DNA from: Micromonospora nigra
GTDB lineage: Bacteria; Actinomycetota; Actinomycetes; Mycobacteriales; Micromonosporaceae
Direction of reading: 5' to 3'
NCBI RefSeq assembly: GCF_900091585.1
Contig: NZ_FMHT01000003.1
Location: 5,606,001 to 5,670,000, forward strand
DNA: 64,000 bases
Shown one piece after another: positions 17,728-25,921 of the stretch (the first letter of the stretch is position 1; every line of letters starts with the position of its first letter). Below the pieces are notes generated by a model. The model was given only the letters and a program-made list of their open reading frames with translations. It was not told where the DNA came from and searched no databases. Both the position numbers and the translations under genes were made by a program.

Positions 17728-18744
17728 CTACGCCGGTGGTGGGCCGGTGCTGTCGCGGCGCACGAGGCTGGCGGCGAGGGCCTCGACCCGGGGGGCGGCG
17801 GCGCCCGCGTCCAGTGCGAGGGCCATCGCCCGGGCCCCCATCTCCACCAGCGACAACCGCACGGTGGTGAGCGGGGGCGTCACGTCCCGTGCGATCGGCA
17901 TGTCGTCGAAGCCGACCACCGAGATCCGGCCCGGCACGTCGATGCCCCGGCCGCGCAGCATGCCCAGCGCCCCGATGGCCATGGAGTCGTTGAGGGCCAC
18001 GAGGGCGGTCAGCCCCGGCTCGGCGTCCACCAGCGCGGCGGCGGCCTCGGCTCCGGAGTCGCGGTCGAAGCCGGCGTAGCGGATGCGGTCGTCGGGCAAC
18101 AGCCGCCCGGTGGCACGGAGTCCCTCGCGGAGCCCGGCCAGCCGGTCGGTGGTCGTGGTCAGCACTTTCGGACCCGCGACCACCCCGATCTCCCGGTGAC
18201 CGAGCGCACCCAGTTCCGCCCCGACGAGCCGGCCGCCGCCCCGGTTGTCGGGCATGACCGCGTCGCCGGAGTGCTCGTGTCGGCCGATCACCGCGACACG
18301 CCCGCCGGTGGCCTCGTAGGCGGCGAGCTTGTCGTTGAGCAGCGCGGTGAAGGTGGGGTCGTGGTAACCGGAGCCGGCCATGATGATCGCGGCGACCTGG
18401 TGACCGCGCAGCAGCTCGACGTACTCCAGCTCGCGGTCCGGGTCGCGGTAGCTGTTGCAGATCATCAGCAGCCGGCCCTGGTCGCTGGCGACCCGTTGCA
18501 GCCCCCGGGTGACCTCCGAGAAGTACGGGTCGGAGACGTCGTGGACGATGACGCCGACGGCGGTGCGGTGCGAACGGGCGAGCAGTTGCGCGTGGGCGTT
18601 GGGCACGTACTTCAACTCGGCGACGGCGCGCAGCACGCGTTCGCGGAGCTGGTCGGTGACCGGCTTGCTGCTGCCGTTGATCACGCGTGACGCCGTCGCG
18701 GGGGAGACCCCCGCCCGTCGCGCCACATCGGACAGGGTTGCCAC
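17728..18744 (-). CDS. LacI-family transcriptional repressor
   Basis: A 338-residue LacI/GalR repressor. The N-terminal helix-turn-helix and hinge read VATLSDVARRAGVSPATASRVING...LKYVPNAHAQLLA. The periplasmic-binding-like sensor domain follows, with GVIVHDVSDPYFSEV and VVGFDDMPIARDVTPPLTT. GTG 18744 was chosen because the HTH begins there and AGGGGA lies upstream. It is convergent with glxK and divergent from the oxidoreductase operon, both of which carry AAGCGCTT operators. The effector is probably a sugar or sugar acid, which cannot be named. Confidence 0.93.
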   Translation of the reverse strand: MATLSDVARRAGVSPATASRVINGSSKPVTDQLRERVLRAVAELKYVPNAHAQLLARSHRTAVGVIVHDVSDPYFSEVTRGLQRVASDQGRLLMICNSYRDPDRELEYVELLRGHQVAAIIMAGSGYHDPTFTALLNDKLAAYEATGGRVAVIGRHEHSGDAVMPDNRGGGRLVGAELGALGHREIGVVAGPKVLTTTTDRLAGLREGLRATGRLLPDDRIRYAGFDRDSGAEAAAALVDAEPGLTALVALNDSMAIGALGMLRGRGIDVPGRISVVGFDDMPIARDVTPPLTTVRLSLVEMGARAMALALDAGAAAPRVEALAASLVRRDSTGPPPA

Positions 18745-18898
18745 AGCCTGCCGTCCCCTCGCACGTTCCGCCGGCCCGCCGCCGTGCCTGCCGGCGACGG
18801 TACGACCCGCCGTCGTACCGGCCAGCGACACCGTACCGCAGCGGAACGTGATTCCCGGGCCCGTGCCGGGGTGCTGCCGCAGGGTGGTGAATCACGCT

Positions 18899-18958
18899 CG
18901 GGCAAGCCCTTGCCCGACGTGGGGCCGGACGCCTACGCTGCCAGGAAAGCGCTTACCT
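18899..18958 (+). promoter_or_regulatory. Promoter with two palindromes upstream of the oxidoreductase operon
   Basis: TTGCCC (18910-18915) and TACGCT (18934-18939), 18 bases apart, form a plausible promoter. AGGAAAGCGCTTACCT at 18943-18958 is a LacI-type operator just downstream of the -10. CGGGCAAGCCCTTGCCCG at 18899-18916 is a perfect 18-base palindrome covering the -35 and may be a second, variant operator that also serves the divergent repressor gene. Confidence 0.7.
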
Positions 18959-18986
18959 AGCGGTGGCGGACAACGGAAGGATCCCC

Positions 18987-20138
18987 ATGACCCGCAGGTC
19001 GATCGGCATCATCGTCAACGGCGTCACCGGCCGGATGGGCTACTGGCAGCACCTGGTGCGTTCGCTGCTGGCCATCCGTGAAGCCGGTGGCGTACCGCTG
19101 GCCGACGGCACCACCATCTGGCCGCACCTCGTCCTCGTCGGCCGGAGCGAGCCGAAGCTCCGTCAGATCGCCGAACGCCACGGCCTCGACGACTGGACCA
19201 CCGACCTGACCGCGGCCCTGGCCCGCGACGACGTGCAGGTCTACTTCGACGCCCAGGTCACCCAGCAGCGGGAGAAGGCGATCCGCCAGGCCATCGACGC
19301 CGGCAAGCACATCTACACGGAGAAGCCGCTCGCCGAGGACACCGAGGCCGCCCTCGACCTCGCGCGGGCCGCCCGCGCCGCCGGCGTCCGCACCGGCGTG
19401 GTGCAGGACAAGCTGTTCCTGCCGGGGCTGCGCAAGCTCAAGCGGCTGCTCGACGGTGGCTTCTTCGGCCGGGTGCTGTCCGTGCGCGGCGAGTTCGGCT
19501 ACTGGGTCTTCGAGGGTGACTGGCAGCCCGCCCAGCGTCCCTCATGGAACTACCGGGCCGAGGACGGCGGCGGCATCGTGGTCGACATGTTCCCGCACTG
19601 GCACTACGTGCTGGAGGAGCTGTTCGGCGCGGTGCGCTCCGTGTCCTGCGTGACCGCCACCCACGTGCCCCGGCGGGTCGACGAGTCCGGCCGGCCCTAC
19701 CCCGCCACCGCCGACGACGCCGCCTACGGCGTGTTCGAGCTGGAGGGCGGGGTGATCGCCCAGCTCAACTCCTCCTGGTGCGTACGCGTGCACCGCGACG
19801 AACTGGTCGAGTTCCAGGTCGACGGCACCGAGGGCAGCGCCGTCGCCGGCCTGCGCCGCTGCCGCGTGCAGCACCGCGCGGTCACGCCCAAGCCGGTGTG
19901 GAACCCCGACCTGCCGGCCACGGAGGACTTCCGCGCCCAGTGGACCGACGTGCCCGACAACGAGGAGTTCGACAACGGGTTCAAGGTGCAGTGGGAGGCG
20001 TTCCTGCGGCACGTCGTGGCCGGCGAGCCCTTCCCGTGGGACTTCCTGGCCGGCGCCCGGGGCGTGCAGCTCGCCGAGCTGGGGCTCGTGTCGGCCCGGG
20101 AGGGTCGCCGGGTCGAGGTGCCGGAGCTGTCGCTGTGA
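18987..20138 (+). CDS. Gfo/Idh/MocA-family oxidoreductase
   Basis: A 383-residue NAD(P)-dependent oxidoreductase of the Gfo/Idh/MocA family, which typically oxidises sugars, inositols or their derivatives. The N-terminal Rossmann region is GIIVNGVTGRMGYWQHL. The catalytic-type lysine lies in HIYTEKPLAEDTE, and the C-terminal domain contains GGGIVVDMFPHWHYVLEELFG. ATG 18987 follows GGAAGG. Its stop overlaps the DUF993 gene by four bases, which argues for a shared pathway. The substrate is unknown. Confidence 0.88.
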   Translation: MTRRSIGIIVNGVTGRMGYWQHLVRSLLAIREAGGVPLADGTTIWPHLVLVGRSEPKLRQIAERHGLDDWTTDLTAALARDDVQVYFDAQVTQQREKAIRQAIDAGKHIYTEKPLAEDTEAALDLARAARAAGVRTGVVQDKLFLPGLRKLKRLLDGGFFGRVLSVRGEFGYWVFEGDWQPAQRPSWNYRAEDGGGIVVDMFPHWHYVLEELFGAVRSVSCVTATHVPRRVDESGRPYPATADDAAYGVFELEGGVIAQLNSSWCVRVHRDELVEFQVDGTEGSAVAGLRRCRVQHRAVTPKPVWNPDLPATEDFRAQWTDVPDNEEFDNGFKVQWEAFLRHVVAGEPFPWDFLAGARGVQLAELGLVSAREGRRVEVPELSL

Positions 20139-21286
20139 GCGCCGAGGTCACCCTGCCCGGCGGGCGGCGGCTGCGGCTGGCCGGGGGCGTCGGCCACCCA
20201 CGCCCCGCCGCGCCGGCCACCGGCCGCATCGCGTACGCCGCTGCGCACGTCGTCGCCGACCCGACCGCCGAGAACGTGCCGGGGGCCCCGGCCGTGCTCG
20301 ACTGGGACCGTACCCTCGCCTTCCGGCACCACCTGTGGTCGTACGGCCTCGGAGTGGCCGAGGCGATGGACACCGCGCAGCGCGGCATGGGCCTGGACCA
20401 CCGCGCCACCCGCGAGCTGATCCGCCGCAGCGCGGCCGAGGCCCGCGCGGTGGGCGGGCGGATCGTCGCCGGAGTGGCCACCGACCAGCTGCCCGCCGGC
20501 CCGGCGACGCTGGCGCAGGTCACCGCCGCCTACCGCGAGCAGTTCGACGACACCGTCGCGGCGGGGGCCCGGCCGGTGCTGATGTGCAGCCGCCACCTGG
20601 CCGCCGCCGCCCGCGGCCCGGAGGACTACCTGCGGGTGTACGACGAGCTGCTGTCCGCCTCGGACACGCCCGTGGTGCTGCACTGGCTCGGGCCGATGTT
20701 CGACCCGGCGCTGTCGGGCTACTGGGGTTCGACCGACCTCGACCTGGCCGCCGACACCGTGGTCGAGCTGCTCAAGCTCCACGCCGGCAAGGTCGACGGG
20801 ATCAAGGTGTCCCTGCTCGACGCCGGCCGGGAGATCGCGCTGCGCCGCCGACTGCCCGCCGGGGTGCGCCTCTACACCGGCGACGACTTCCACTATCCGG
20901 AGCTGATCCGGGGCGACGAGCAGGGCCACTCCGATGCGCTGCTCGGCGTGTTCGCGGCGATCGCCCCGGCCGCCGCCGCCGCGCTGGCCGCCCTCGACGG
21001 GGGCGACCTGGCCGCCTACGACGCGATCTTCGCGCCCACCGTCCCGCTGGCCCGGCACCTGTTCGCCGCGCCCACCTGGAACTACAAGACCGGCATCGTG
21101 TTCCTGGCCTGGCTGACCGGCCACCAGGACCACTTCACCATGGTCGGCGGCCTGCAGTCCGGGCGGTCGCCCGCCCACCTGGCCACGCTGCTGACCCTCG
21201 CCGAGGCGGCCGGTCTGCTGCCCGACGCCGAGCTGGCCGCCGCCCGCGCCCGGGCGTTGTTCACCGTAGCCGGGGTGCCGCAGTGA
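20135..21286 (+). CDS. DUF993 family protein (aldolase/DHDPS-like barrel)
   Basis: A 383-residue member of DUF993, a family related to dihydrodipicolinate synthase-type class I aldolases but without an assigned reaction that I know of. Supporting segments are HHLWSYGLGVAEAMDTAQRG, PVVLHWLGPMFDPALSGYWG, VDGIKVSLLDAGREI (carrying a lysine positioned like a Schiff-base lysine) and LYTGDDFHYPELI. Overlaps of four bases with both neighbours place it between an oxidoreductase and a TIM-barrel isomerase. A retro-aldol step on an oxidised sugar is a reasonable but unproven guess. Confidence 0.82.
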   Translation: MSAEVTLPGGRRLRLAGGVGHPRPAAPATGRIAYAAAHVVADPTAENVPGAPAVLDWDRTLAFRHHLWSYGLGVAEAMDTAQRGMGLDHRATRELIRRSAAEARAVGGRIVAGVATDQLPAGPATLAQVTAAYREQFDDTVAAGARPVLMCSRHLAAAARGPEDYLRVYDELLSASDTPVVLHWLGPMFDPALSGYWGSTDLDLAADTVVELLKLHAGKVDGIKVSLLDAGREIALRRRLPAGVRLYTGDDFHYPELIRGDEQGHSDALLGVFAAIAPAAAAALAALDGGDLAAYDAIFAPTVPLARHLFAAPTWNYKTGIVFLAWLTGHQDHFTMVGGLQSGRSPAHLATLLTLAEAAGLLPDAELAAARARALFTVAGVPQ

Positions 21287-22161
21287 CCGCCCCGGCCGCC
21301 GCCGGTGGGCTGGCGGCGGTCAACGTTCCGGCGGCCCGCCCGCCGGCGGAGGCCCGGACCGCGCTGCGGCGGTTCTCGTTCAACCAGGCCACCGCGAAGC
21401 ACTGGCCGCTGGCCGAGGTGGTCGCCGGCTGCGTCGCCGCCGGCGTCCCGGGCATCGGGCTGTGGCGGGAGCCGGTCGCCGAGTACGGTCTGGCCCGGTC
21501 CGCGGCGCTGGTCCGCGACGCCGGTCTCACGGTCACCTCGCTGTGCCGGGGCGGGTTCTTCACCGCCGACGACTGGCGCGACGAGAACCTGCGGGCGATC
21601 GACGAGGCCGCCGCCCTCGGCACCACCGAACTGGTGCTGGTCTCCGGCGGCCTGCCCGCGGGCAGCCGCGACATCGACGGGGCCCGCGCCCGGGTCGCCG
21701 ACGCGATCGCCGAGCTTGCCCCGCACGCCCGGGCGGCCGGGGTGCGGCTGGCCATCGAGCCGCTGCACCCGATGTTCAGCGCCGACCGCTGCGTGATCGC
21801 CACCCTCGGGCAGGCCCTCGACATCGCCGAGCGGTTCGATCCGGGCGTGGTCGGGGTGGTGGTCGACGCGTACCACGTGTGGTGGGACGACACGGTGTAC
21901 GCGCAGATCGCCCGCGCGGGCGACCGGATCGCCGCGTTCCAGGTCTGCGACTGGGTGACCCCGTTGCCGGAGGGCGTGCTGCTCGGCCGGGCGCTGCCCG
22001 GCGAGGGCTGCATCGAGTTGCGTCGGCTGCGGGAGGCCGTCGACGCGGCCGGCTACTCCGGGCCGGTGGAGGTGGAGGTGTTCAACGCCGAGGCGTGGGC
22101 GAGACCGGGCCACGAGGTGCTGGCCGCCTCGGTCGACGGCTACCTGCGGCACGTCGTCTGA
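21283..22161 (+). CDS. Sugar phosphate isomerase/epimerase (xylose isomerase-like TIM barrel)
   Basis: A 292-residue protein of the AP endonuclease 2/xylose isomerase-like TIM-barrel family, which isomerises or epimerises sugars with a divalent metal. RFSFNQATAKHWPLAEVVAGC opens the fold. RLAIEPLHPMF, VVDAYHVWWDD, and GPVEVEVFNAEAW carry metal-ligand-type Glu, His and Asp residues. GTG 21283 overlaps the DUF993 stop. It is the last gene of the LacI-controlled operon, and a strong hairpin follows directly. Confidence 0.85.
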   Translation: MTAPAAAGGLAAVNVPAARPPAEARTALRRFSFNQATAKHWPLAEVVAGCVAAGVPGIGLWREPVAEYGLARSAALVRDAGLTVTSLCRGGFFTADDWRDENLRAIDEAAALGTTELVLVSGGLPAGSRDIDGARARVADAIAELAPHARAAGVRLAIEPLHPMFSADRCVIATLGQALDIAERFDPGVVGVVVDAYHVWWDDTVYAQIARAGDRIAAFQVCDWVTPLPEGVLLGRALPGEGCIELRRLREAVDAAGYSGPVEVEVFNAEAWARPGHEVLAASVDGYLRHVV

Positions 22162-22162
22162 C

Positions 22163-22206
22163 GGCCGGGCCCCGCACCGGCCCCCCCGCCGGTGCGGGGC
22201 CCGGCC
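22163..22206 (+). terminator. Strong hairpin terminator after the LacI-controlled operon
   Basis: GGCCGGGCCCCGCACCGGC (22163-22181) pairs perfectly with 22188-22206 across a six-base C loop, giving a 19-bp stem two bases after the isomerase stop. There is no T tract, which is common for actinomycete terminators. Confidence 0.85.
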
Positions 22207-22218
22207 AGGCTCCCTGGG

Positions 22219-22260
22219 GCCGGACCTGCCGGCCCCGCCGTGCGGCCGGACCTGCCGGCC
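22219..22260. repeat. Short direct repeat downstream of the terminator
   Basis: GCCGGACCTGCCGGCC occurs at 22219-22234 and again at 22245-22260, a 26-base period. The stretch between the terminator and the GH15 start is otherwise without recognisable features. Confidence 0.5.
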
Positions 22261-22421
22261 AGGCCCTGGGATCGGCCCCGCCGGGCGCAGGGCGTGGCCG
22301 ATCGGCCGGTGCCCGCCCGCGCGCGGTGTCGACGGTCGTTGCCGGCCGATCTGGCCGTCCCGGCCCGGCGGAGCCGTCCGCCAGGGACAATCGGAGAACA
22401 TCGGTCATCACGGGGGGTCGG

Positions 22422-24278
22422 GTGGAGTCCTATCCGCCGGTTGAGGCGCACGGTTTCATCGGGGACCTGCAGACCGCGGCGCTCATCAGCAAGGACGGCG
22501 TCCTCGACTGGTTCTGCGCCCCCCGCTTCGACTCACCCAGCATCTTCGCCGCGCTGCTCGACCGGCGGGGCGGCGGCCACTTCCGGATCGCCCCCGACGG
22601 CACCGAGTACGTGAGCAAGCAGCTCTACCTTCCCGGCACGCCGATCCTCATCACCCGCTTCCTCAGCGTCGACGGCGTGGGTGAGCTGATCGACTTCATG
22701 CCCCTGGCCGGCACGGAGCCGACCGGCCGGCACCGGGTGATCAGGATGCTCAAGGTGGTCCGGGGCACGATGCGGTTCCGGGTGGAGTGCCGGCCCCGGT
22801 TCAACTACGGGCGTGACGAGCACGTCCTGGAGCGACGGCCCGAGGGTCATCTCTTCCGGGCCCCCGGCATGACGATGTCCCTGAGCCCCGTGCAGCCCGG
22901 TGACCGGCAGGTCCGGGAGGAGAAGCTGGATCTCGACGGCAACGCCGTCCACGCGCTGATCACCCTGTCCGTTGGCGACACCGGCGGGCTGGTGCTGGAG
23001 ACCGAGCCCGAAGGGGAGCCGCGGGTGTTCCGGCCGGCGGAGATCGAGCTGGAGTTCGACCGGACGCGCGAGTTCTGGCGGCAGTGGCTCGACAGGTCCC
23101 GGTACACCGGTCGGTGGCGGGAGATGGTGGAACGCTCCGCCATCACCCTGAAGTTGATGACCTACGCGCCCACCGGTGCCCTGATCGCCGCGCCCACCGC
23201 GGGGCTGCCCGAACTCATCGGCGGGGAACGGAACTGGGACTACCGCTACACCTGGCTGCGGGACGCGTCGTTCTCGGTCCACGCGCTGCTCTACCTGGGC
23301 TACACGGAGGAGGCCGCCCACTACCTCGAATGGGTCGGCGACCGGATCCGGGAGGCGACCGAGGGGCACGTCCCCCTGCAACTGCTCTACCGGGTCGACG
23401 GCTCGCCGCACGTGGGCGAGGAGATCCTGCCCCACTTCGAGGGCTACCGGGGGTCCTACCCCGTGCGGATCGGCAACCACGCCGCCTCCCAGTTGCAACT
23501 GGACGTGTACGGCGAGGCCCTCGAGGCCCTCTTCCTGGCCGATGCCGCCGGCCTCGGCGTGTCGCGGGACGTGTGGCGGGACATCGCGCGCCTGATGAAC
23601 TGGCTCTGCCGCAACTGGGACACCCCCGACGACGGGATCTGGGAGACCCGTGGCGGGCGCCGGCGGTTCACGTACAGCCGCCTCATGTCGTGGGTGGCGC
23701 TCGACCGGGCGTTGCGCGTCGCCGCCCACGAGGGCAAGCCCGCCGACCTGCTGCGCTGGACCACCGCGCGGGACGCGATCTACGAGCAGGTGATGGACAG
23801 GGGGTACAACCGCCACCGGCACGCGTTCGTCCAGCACTACGACACCGAGGTGCTGGACGCGTCGCTGCTGAGCATGCCGTCGTTCGGCTTCATCGCGGCG
23901 TCCGACCCGATGTGGCAGTCGACGATGCGGGCGATCCAGGACGAGCTGGTGTCCGACAGCCTCGTCTACCGGTACGACCCGGCGGCCTCCCCCGACGGCC
24001 TCCCCGGTGCCGAGGGCACCTTCACCATGTGTTCCTTCTGGTATGTCGAGGCGCTCGCCCAGGTCGGCCGGGTCGACGAGGCCAGGTTGGTCTTCGAGAA
24101 GCTGTTCACCTACAGCACGAGCCTCGGTCTGTTCTCGGAGGAGATCGCGCCCACCGGGGAGCAGATCGGTAACTTTCCCCAGGCGTTCAGCCACCTGTCG
24201 TTGATCAGCACGGCCATCCGCCTGGACGGGCTGCTGAACAACCCGCGCTCGGCCGCGCCACCTCCCGGCCGGCGGTGA
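22422..24278 (+). CDS. Glycoside hydrolase family 15 protein (glucoamylase/trehalase-like)
   Basis: A 618-residue GH15 enzyme, a family of inverting glucoamylases and trehalases. The N-terminal beta-sandwich begins YPPVEAHGFIGDLQTAALISKDGVLDWFC, a hallmark of the actinobacterial trehalase/glucoamylase group. The (alpha/alpha)6 barrel contains GGERNWDYRYTWLRDASF, ETRGGRRRFTYSRLMSWVALDRA and FSEEIAPTGEQIGNFPQAFSH. No signal peptide is present, so it acts in the cytoplasm, fitting trehalose or maltodextrin turnover. GTG 22422 follows a G-rich ribosome-binding stretch. The next reading frame overlaps or closely follows its stop. Confidence 0.9.
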   Translation: MESYPPVEAHGFIGDLQTAALISKDGVLDWFCAPRFDSPSIFAALLDRRGGGHFRIAPDGTEYVSKQLYLPGTPILITRFLSVDGVGELIDFMPLAGTEPTGRHRVIRMLKVVRGTMRFRVECRPRFNYGRDEHVLERRPEGHLFRAPGMTMSLSPVQPGDRQVREEKLDLDGNAVHALITLSVGDTGGLVLETEPEGEPRVFRPAEIELEFDRTREFWRQWLDRSRYTGRWREMVERSAITLKLMTYAPTGALIAAPTAGLPELIGGERNWDYRYTWLRDASFSVHALLYLGYTEEAAHYLEWVGDRIREATEGHVPLQLLYRVDGSPHVGEEILPHFEGYRGSYPVRIGNHAASQLQLDVYGEALEALFLADAAGLGVSRDVWRDIARLMNWLCRNWDTPDDGIWETRGGRRRFTYSRLMSWVALDRALRVAAHEGKPADLLRWTTARDAIYEQVMDRGYNRHRHAFVQHYDTEVLDASLLSMPSFGFIAASDPMWQSTMRAIQDELVSDSLVYRYDPAASPDGLPGAEGTFTMCSFWYVEALAQVGRVDEARLVFEKLFTYSTSLGLFSEEIAPTGEQIGNFPQAFSHLSLISTAIRLDGLLNNPRSAAPPPGRR

Positions 24279-24328
24279 CGGGTCGCGACACGCGAGAAAG
24301 TGTCGTACCCCGTGGCGAGCATGTATTC

Positions 24329-24784
24329 ATGGCCGTTCCCGCCCTCACCCCGCAGAACGTTCAGCCGCGCTCGCTGCCCCTGCGCGAGGCGCGCACCCGC
24401 CTGACCCAGCTCGTCGCCATGGCCGAGCTGACCGACACGGTCACCCTGCTCACCCGCGACGGTGACCCCCGGCCGGTCGCGGCCATCGTGCCGGCGCCGG
24501 CCGCCCGCAGCACGGCCCAGGCCAGGGCGGACGCCGACCGGCTGGCCGCCGTGACCGCCGGCTGGGCCCGCCGCCTCGACACGCTCCACGAGCAGAGCAC
24601 CCGCCAGCACGCGGCCGAGGTGCGTGCCCTCACCGACGCCCTGGCGCAGGTGTGGGCTGAGCTGGACCACCGGGTGACCCCCGGCAGCGATCCCGCACTG
24701 GCGCGGTTGCGCGCCGCCCACGCCCACCTCCTGGCCGACCGACCGACCGTCGGCCGGGGTGCGAACCCGACCCATCCCGACTGA
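24329..24784 (+). CDS. Small protein with Phd/YefM-like N-terminus
   Basis: A protein of about 151 residues that I cannot name. Its first 60 residues (LPLREARTRLTQLVAMAELTDTVTLLTRDGDPRPVAAIVPA) resemble the Phd/YefM antitoxin fold, in which the protein binds DNA and a partner toxin. The remainder is alanine- and histidine-rich helix. No toxin gene (Doc, RelE, VapC-like) is adjacent on either strand, so it may be an orphan regulator. ATG 24329 is preferred. The same frame reaches back to a GTG at 24275 overlapping the GH15 stop. Confidence 0.65.
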   Translation: MAVPALTPQNVQPRSLPLREARTRLTQLVAMAELTDTVTLLTRDGDPRPVAAIVPAPAARSTAQARADADRLAAVTAGWARRLDTLHEQSTRQHAAEVRALTDALAQVWAELDHRVTPGSDPALARLRAAHAHLLADRPTVGRGANPTHPD

Positions 24785-24819
24785 CCGACCGCTGTTCGGG
24801 GCGAACCCGACCCACCCCG
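24741..24819. repeat. 40-bp period duplication at the stop of the Phd-like gene
   Basis: GCGAACCCGACCCATCCCG (24761-24779) recurs with one change at 24801-24819, each preceded by a GACCGACCG block. The duplication straddles the stop codon, so the first unit encodes the last residues of the protein. Confidence 0.6.
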
Positions 24820-24853
24820 GTGCCGACCGCCCGCGCCCGGCGGTGGTGTGCAA

Positions 24854-25921
24854 TCAGTCGCCCACCGGGTAGGCGCGCGTCTCCGCCGCCTTCACCGCCG
24901 CCCAGACCCGCTGCCCCGGCACGAGCCGCAGTTGGGCGACGGCGGCCGGTGTCACGTCGGCGGCGACGCCGATCGGCCCGTCGAGCTGCACCCGCAGGTT
25001 GTCGCCGTGCCGCTGCACGCCGGCCACGACGGCCGGCCAGGTGTTGCGCGGGCTGCCCTCGGGGCGGTGCGGATGCAGGGCCACCGCCGCCGGTGGGAAG
25101 GCCACGAACGCGGCACCGTGCAGCCGGTCGGCCACGGTGAGCGCGAGCCCGTCGCCCACCAGGACGGTGTGGCCGTCGGCCCGGCCCCGGTGCAGGTTCA
25201 GCCCGACGAGCCGGGCGACGTAGTCGGTGCGGGGGGTGGCGGTGATCGCGGCGGCGTCGCCCTCCTGCACCACCCGTCCGGCCTCGACGATGACCAGCCG
25301 GTCGGCGAGCACCAACGCGTCGAGGGGGTCGTGGGTCACCAGTAGCGTCGCGCCGGGATGGGCGCTCAGGTGCCGGTGCAGTTCGGCGCGGGTGTCCAGC
25401 CGGGTCCGGGCGTCCAGCGCGGCGAGCGGTTCGTCGAGCAGCAGCAGCGCCGGCTCCACGGCGAGGGCGCGGGCGAGCGCGACCCGTTGGGCCTGACCGC
25501 CGGAGAGCTGCCGGGGCCGGTGGTCGGCGTACGCCGCCAACCCGACCCGGTCCAGCCACTCCTGGGCGGCGCGGCGGGCGGCGTGCCGCCCGGCGCCGTG
25601 CCGGCGGGGCCCGAACGCCACGTTGTCGCGCGCGTTCAGGTGGGGGAACAACAGGTAGTCCTGGAAGACCACCCCGACCGGGCGCCGCTCCGTGGGCAGG
25701 AACACCCCGGCGGCGGGCCGGTCGAGGTCCGCGCCGGCGAGGGTGACGTGGCCGGCGGTGAGCGGGTGCAGGCCGGCGAGGGTCCGCAGCGCGGTGGTCT
25801 TGCCGGCGCCGTTCGGGCCGAGCAGCGCCACCACCTCCCCGGCGTCGACCCGCAGCGGCACGTCGAGGCGGAAGTCGCCCCGACCGGTGACCAGGTGGGC
25901 GTCGAGCCCCGCCGCGGTCAC
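24854..25921 (-). CDS. modC: Molybdate ABC transporter ATPase
   Basis: A 355-residue ATPase with C-terminal TOBE-like region, the ModC component that powers molybdate import. Walker A is GPNGAGKTT, the signature LSGGQAQRVALARAL, and Walker B LLLLDEPLAALD. A TOBE/MopI-type domain occupies about the last 90 residues. GTG 25921 overlaps the permease stop by four bases and has GGCGG upstream. An in-frame ATG at 25936 would add five residues. It is the last gene of modABC. Confidence 0.92.
   Translation of the reverse strand: MTAAGLDAHLVTGRGDFRLDVPLRVDAGEVVALLGPNGAGKTTALRTLAGLHPLTAGHVTLAGADLDRPAAGVFLPTERRPVGVVFQDYLLFPHLNARDNVAFGPRRHGAGRHAARRAAQEWLDRVGLAAYADHRPRQLSGGQAQRVALARALAVEPALLLLDEPLAALDARTRLDTRAELHRHLSAHPGATLLVTHDPLDALVLADRLVIVEAGRVVQEGDAAAITATPRTDYVARLVGLNLHRGRADGHTVLVGDGLALTVADRLHGAAFVAFPPAAVALHPHRPEGSPRNTWPAVVAGVQRHGDNLRVQLDGPIGVAADVTPAAVAQLRLVPGQRVWAAVKAAETRAYPVGD

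Noticed and set aside
22207..22421. Riboswitch or small RNA upstream of the GH15 gene
   Set aside because: The region is GC-rich with a short direct repeat but shows no conserved riboswitch elements. Its folding potential is explained by the terminator and base composition.
24275..24328. GTG 24275 as start of the Phd-like protein
   Set aside because: The overlap with the GH15 stop is attractive, but the added 18 residues have no resemblance to the fold and the conserved part starts soon after ATG 24329. Kept as an alternative only.
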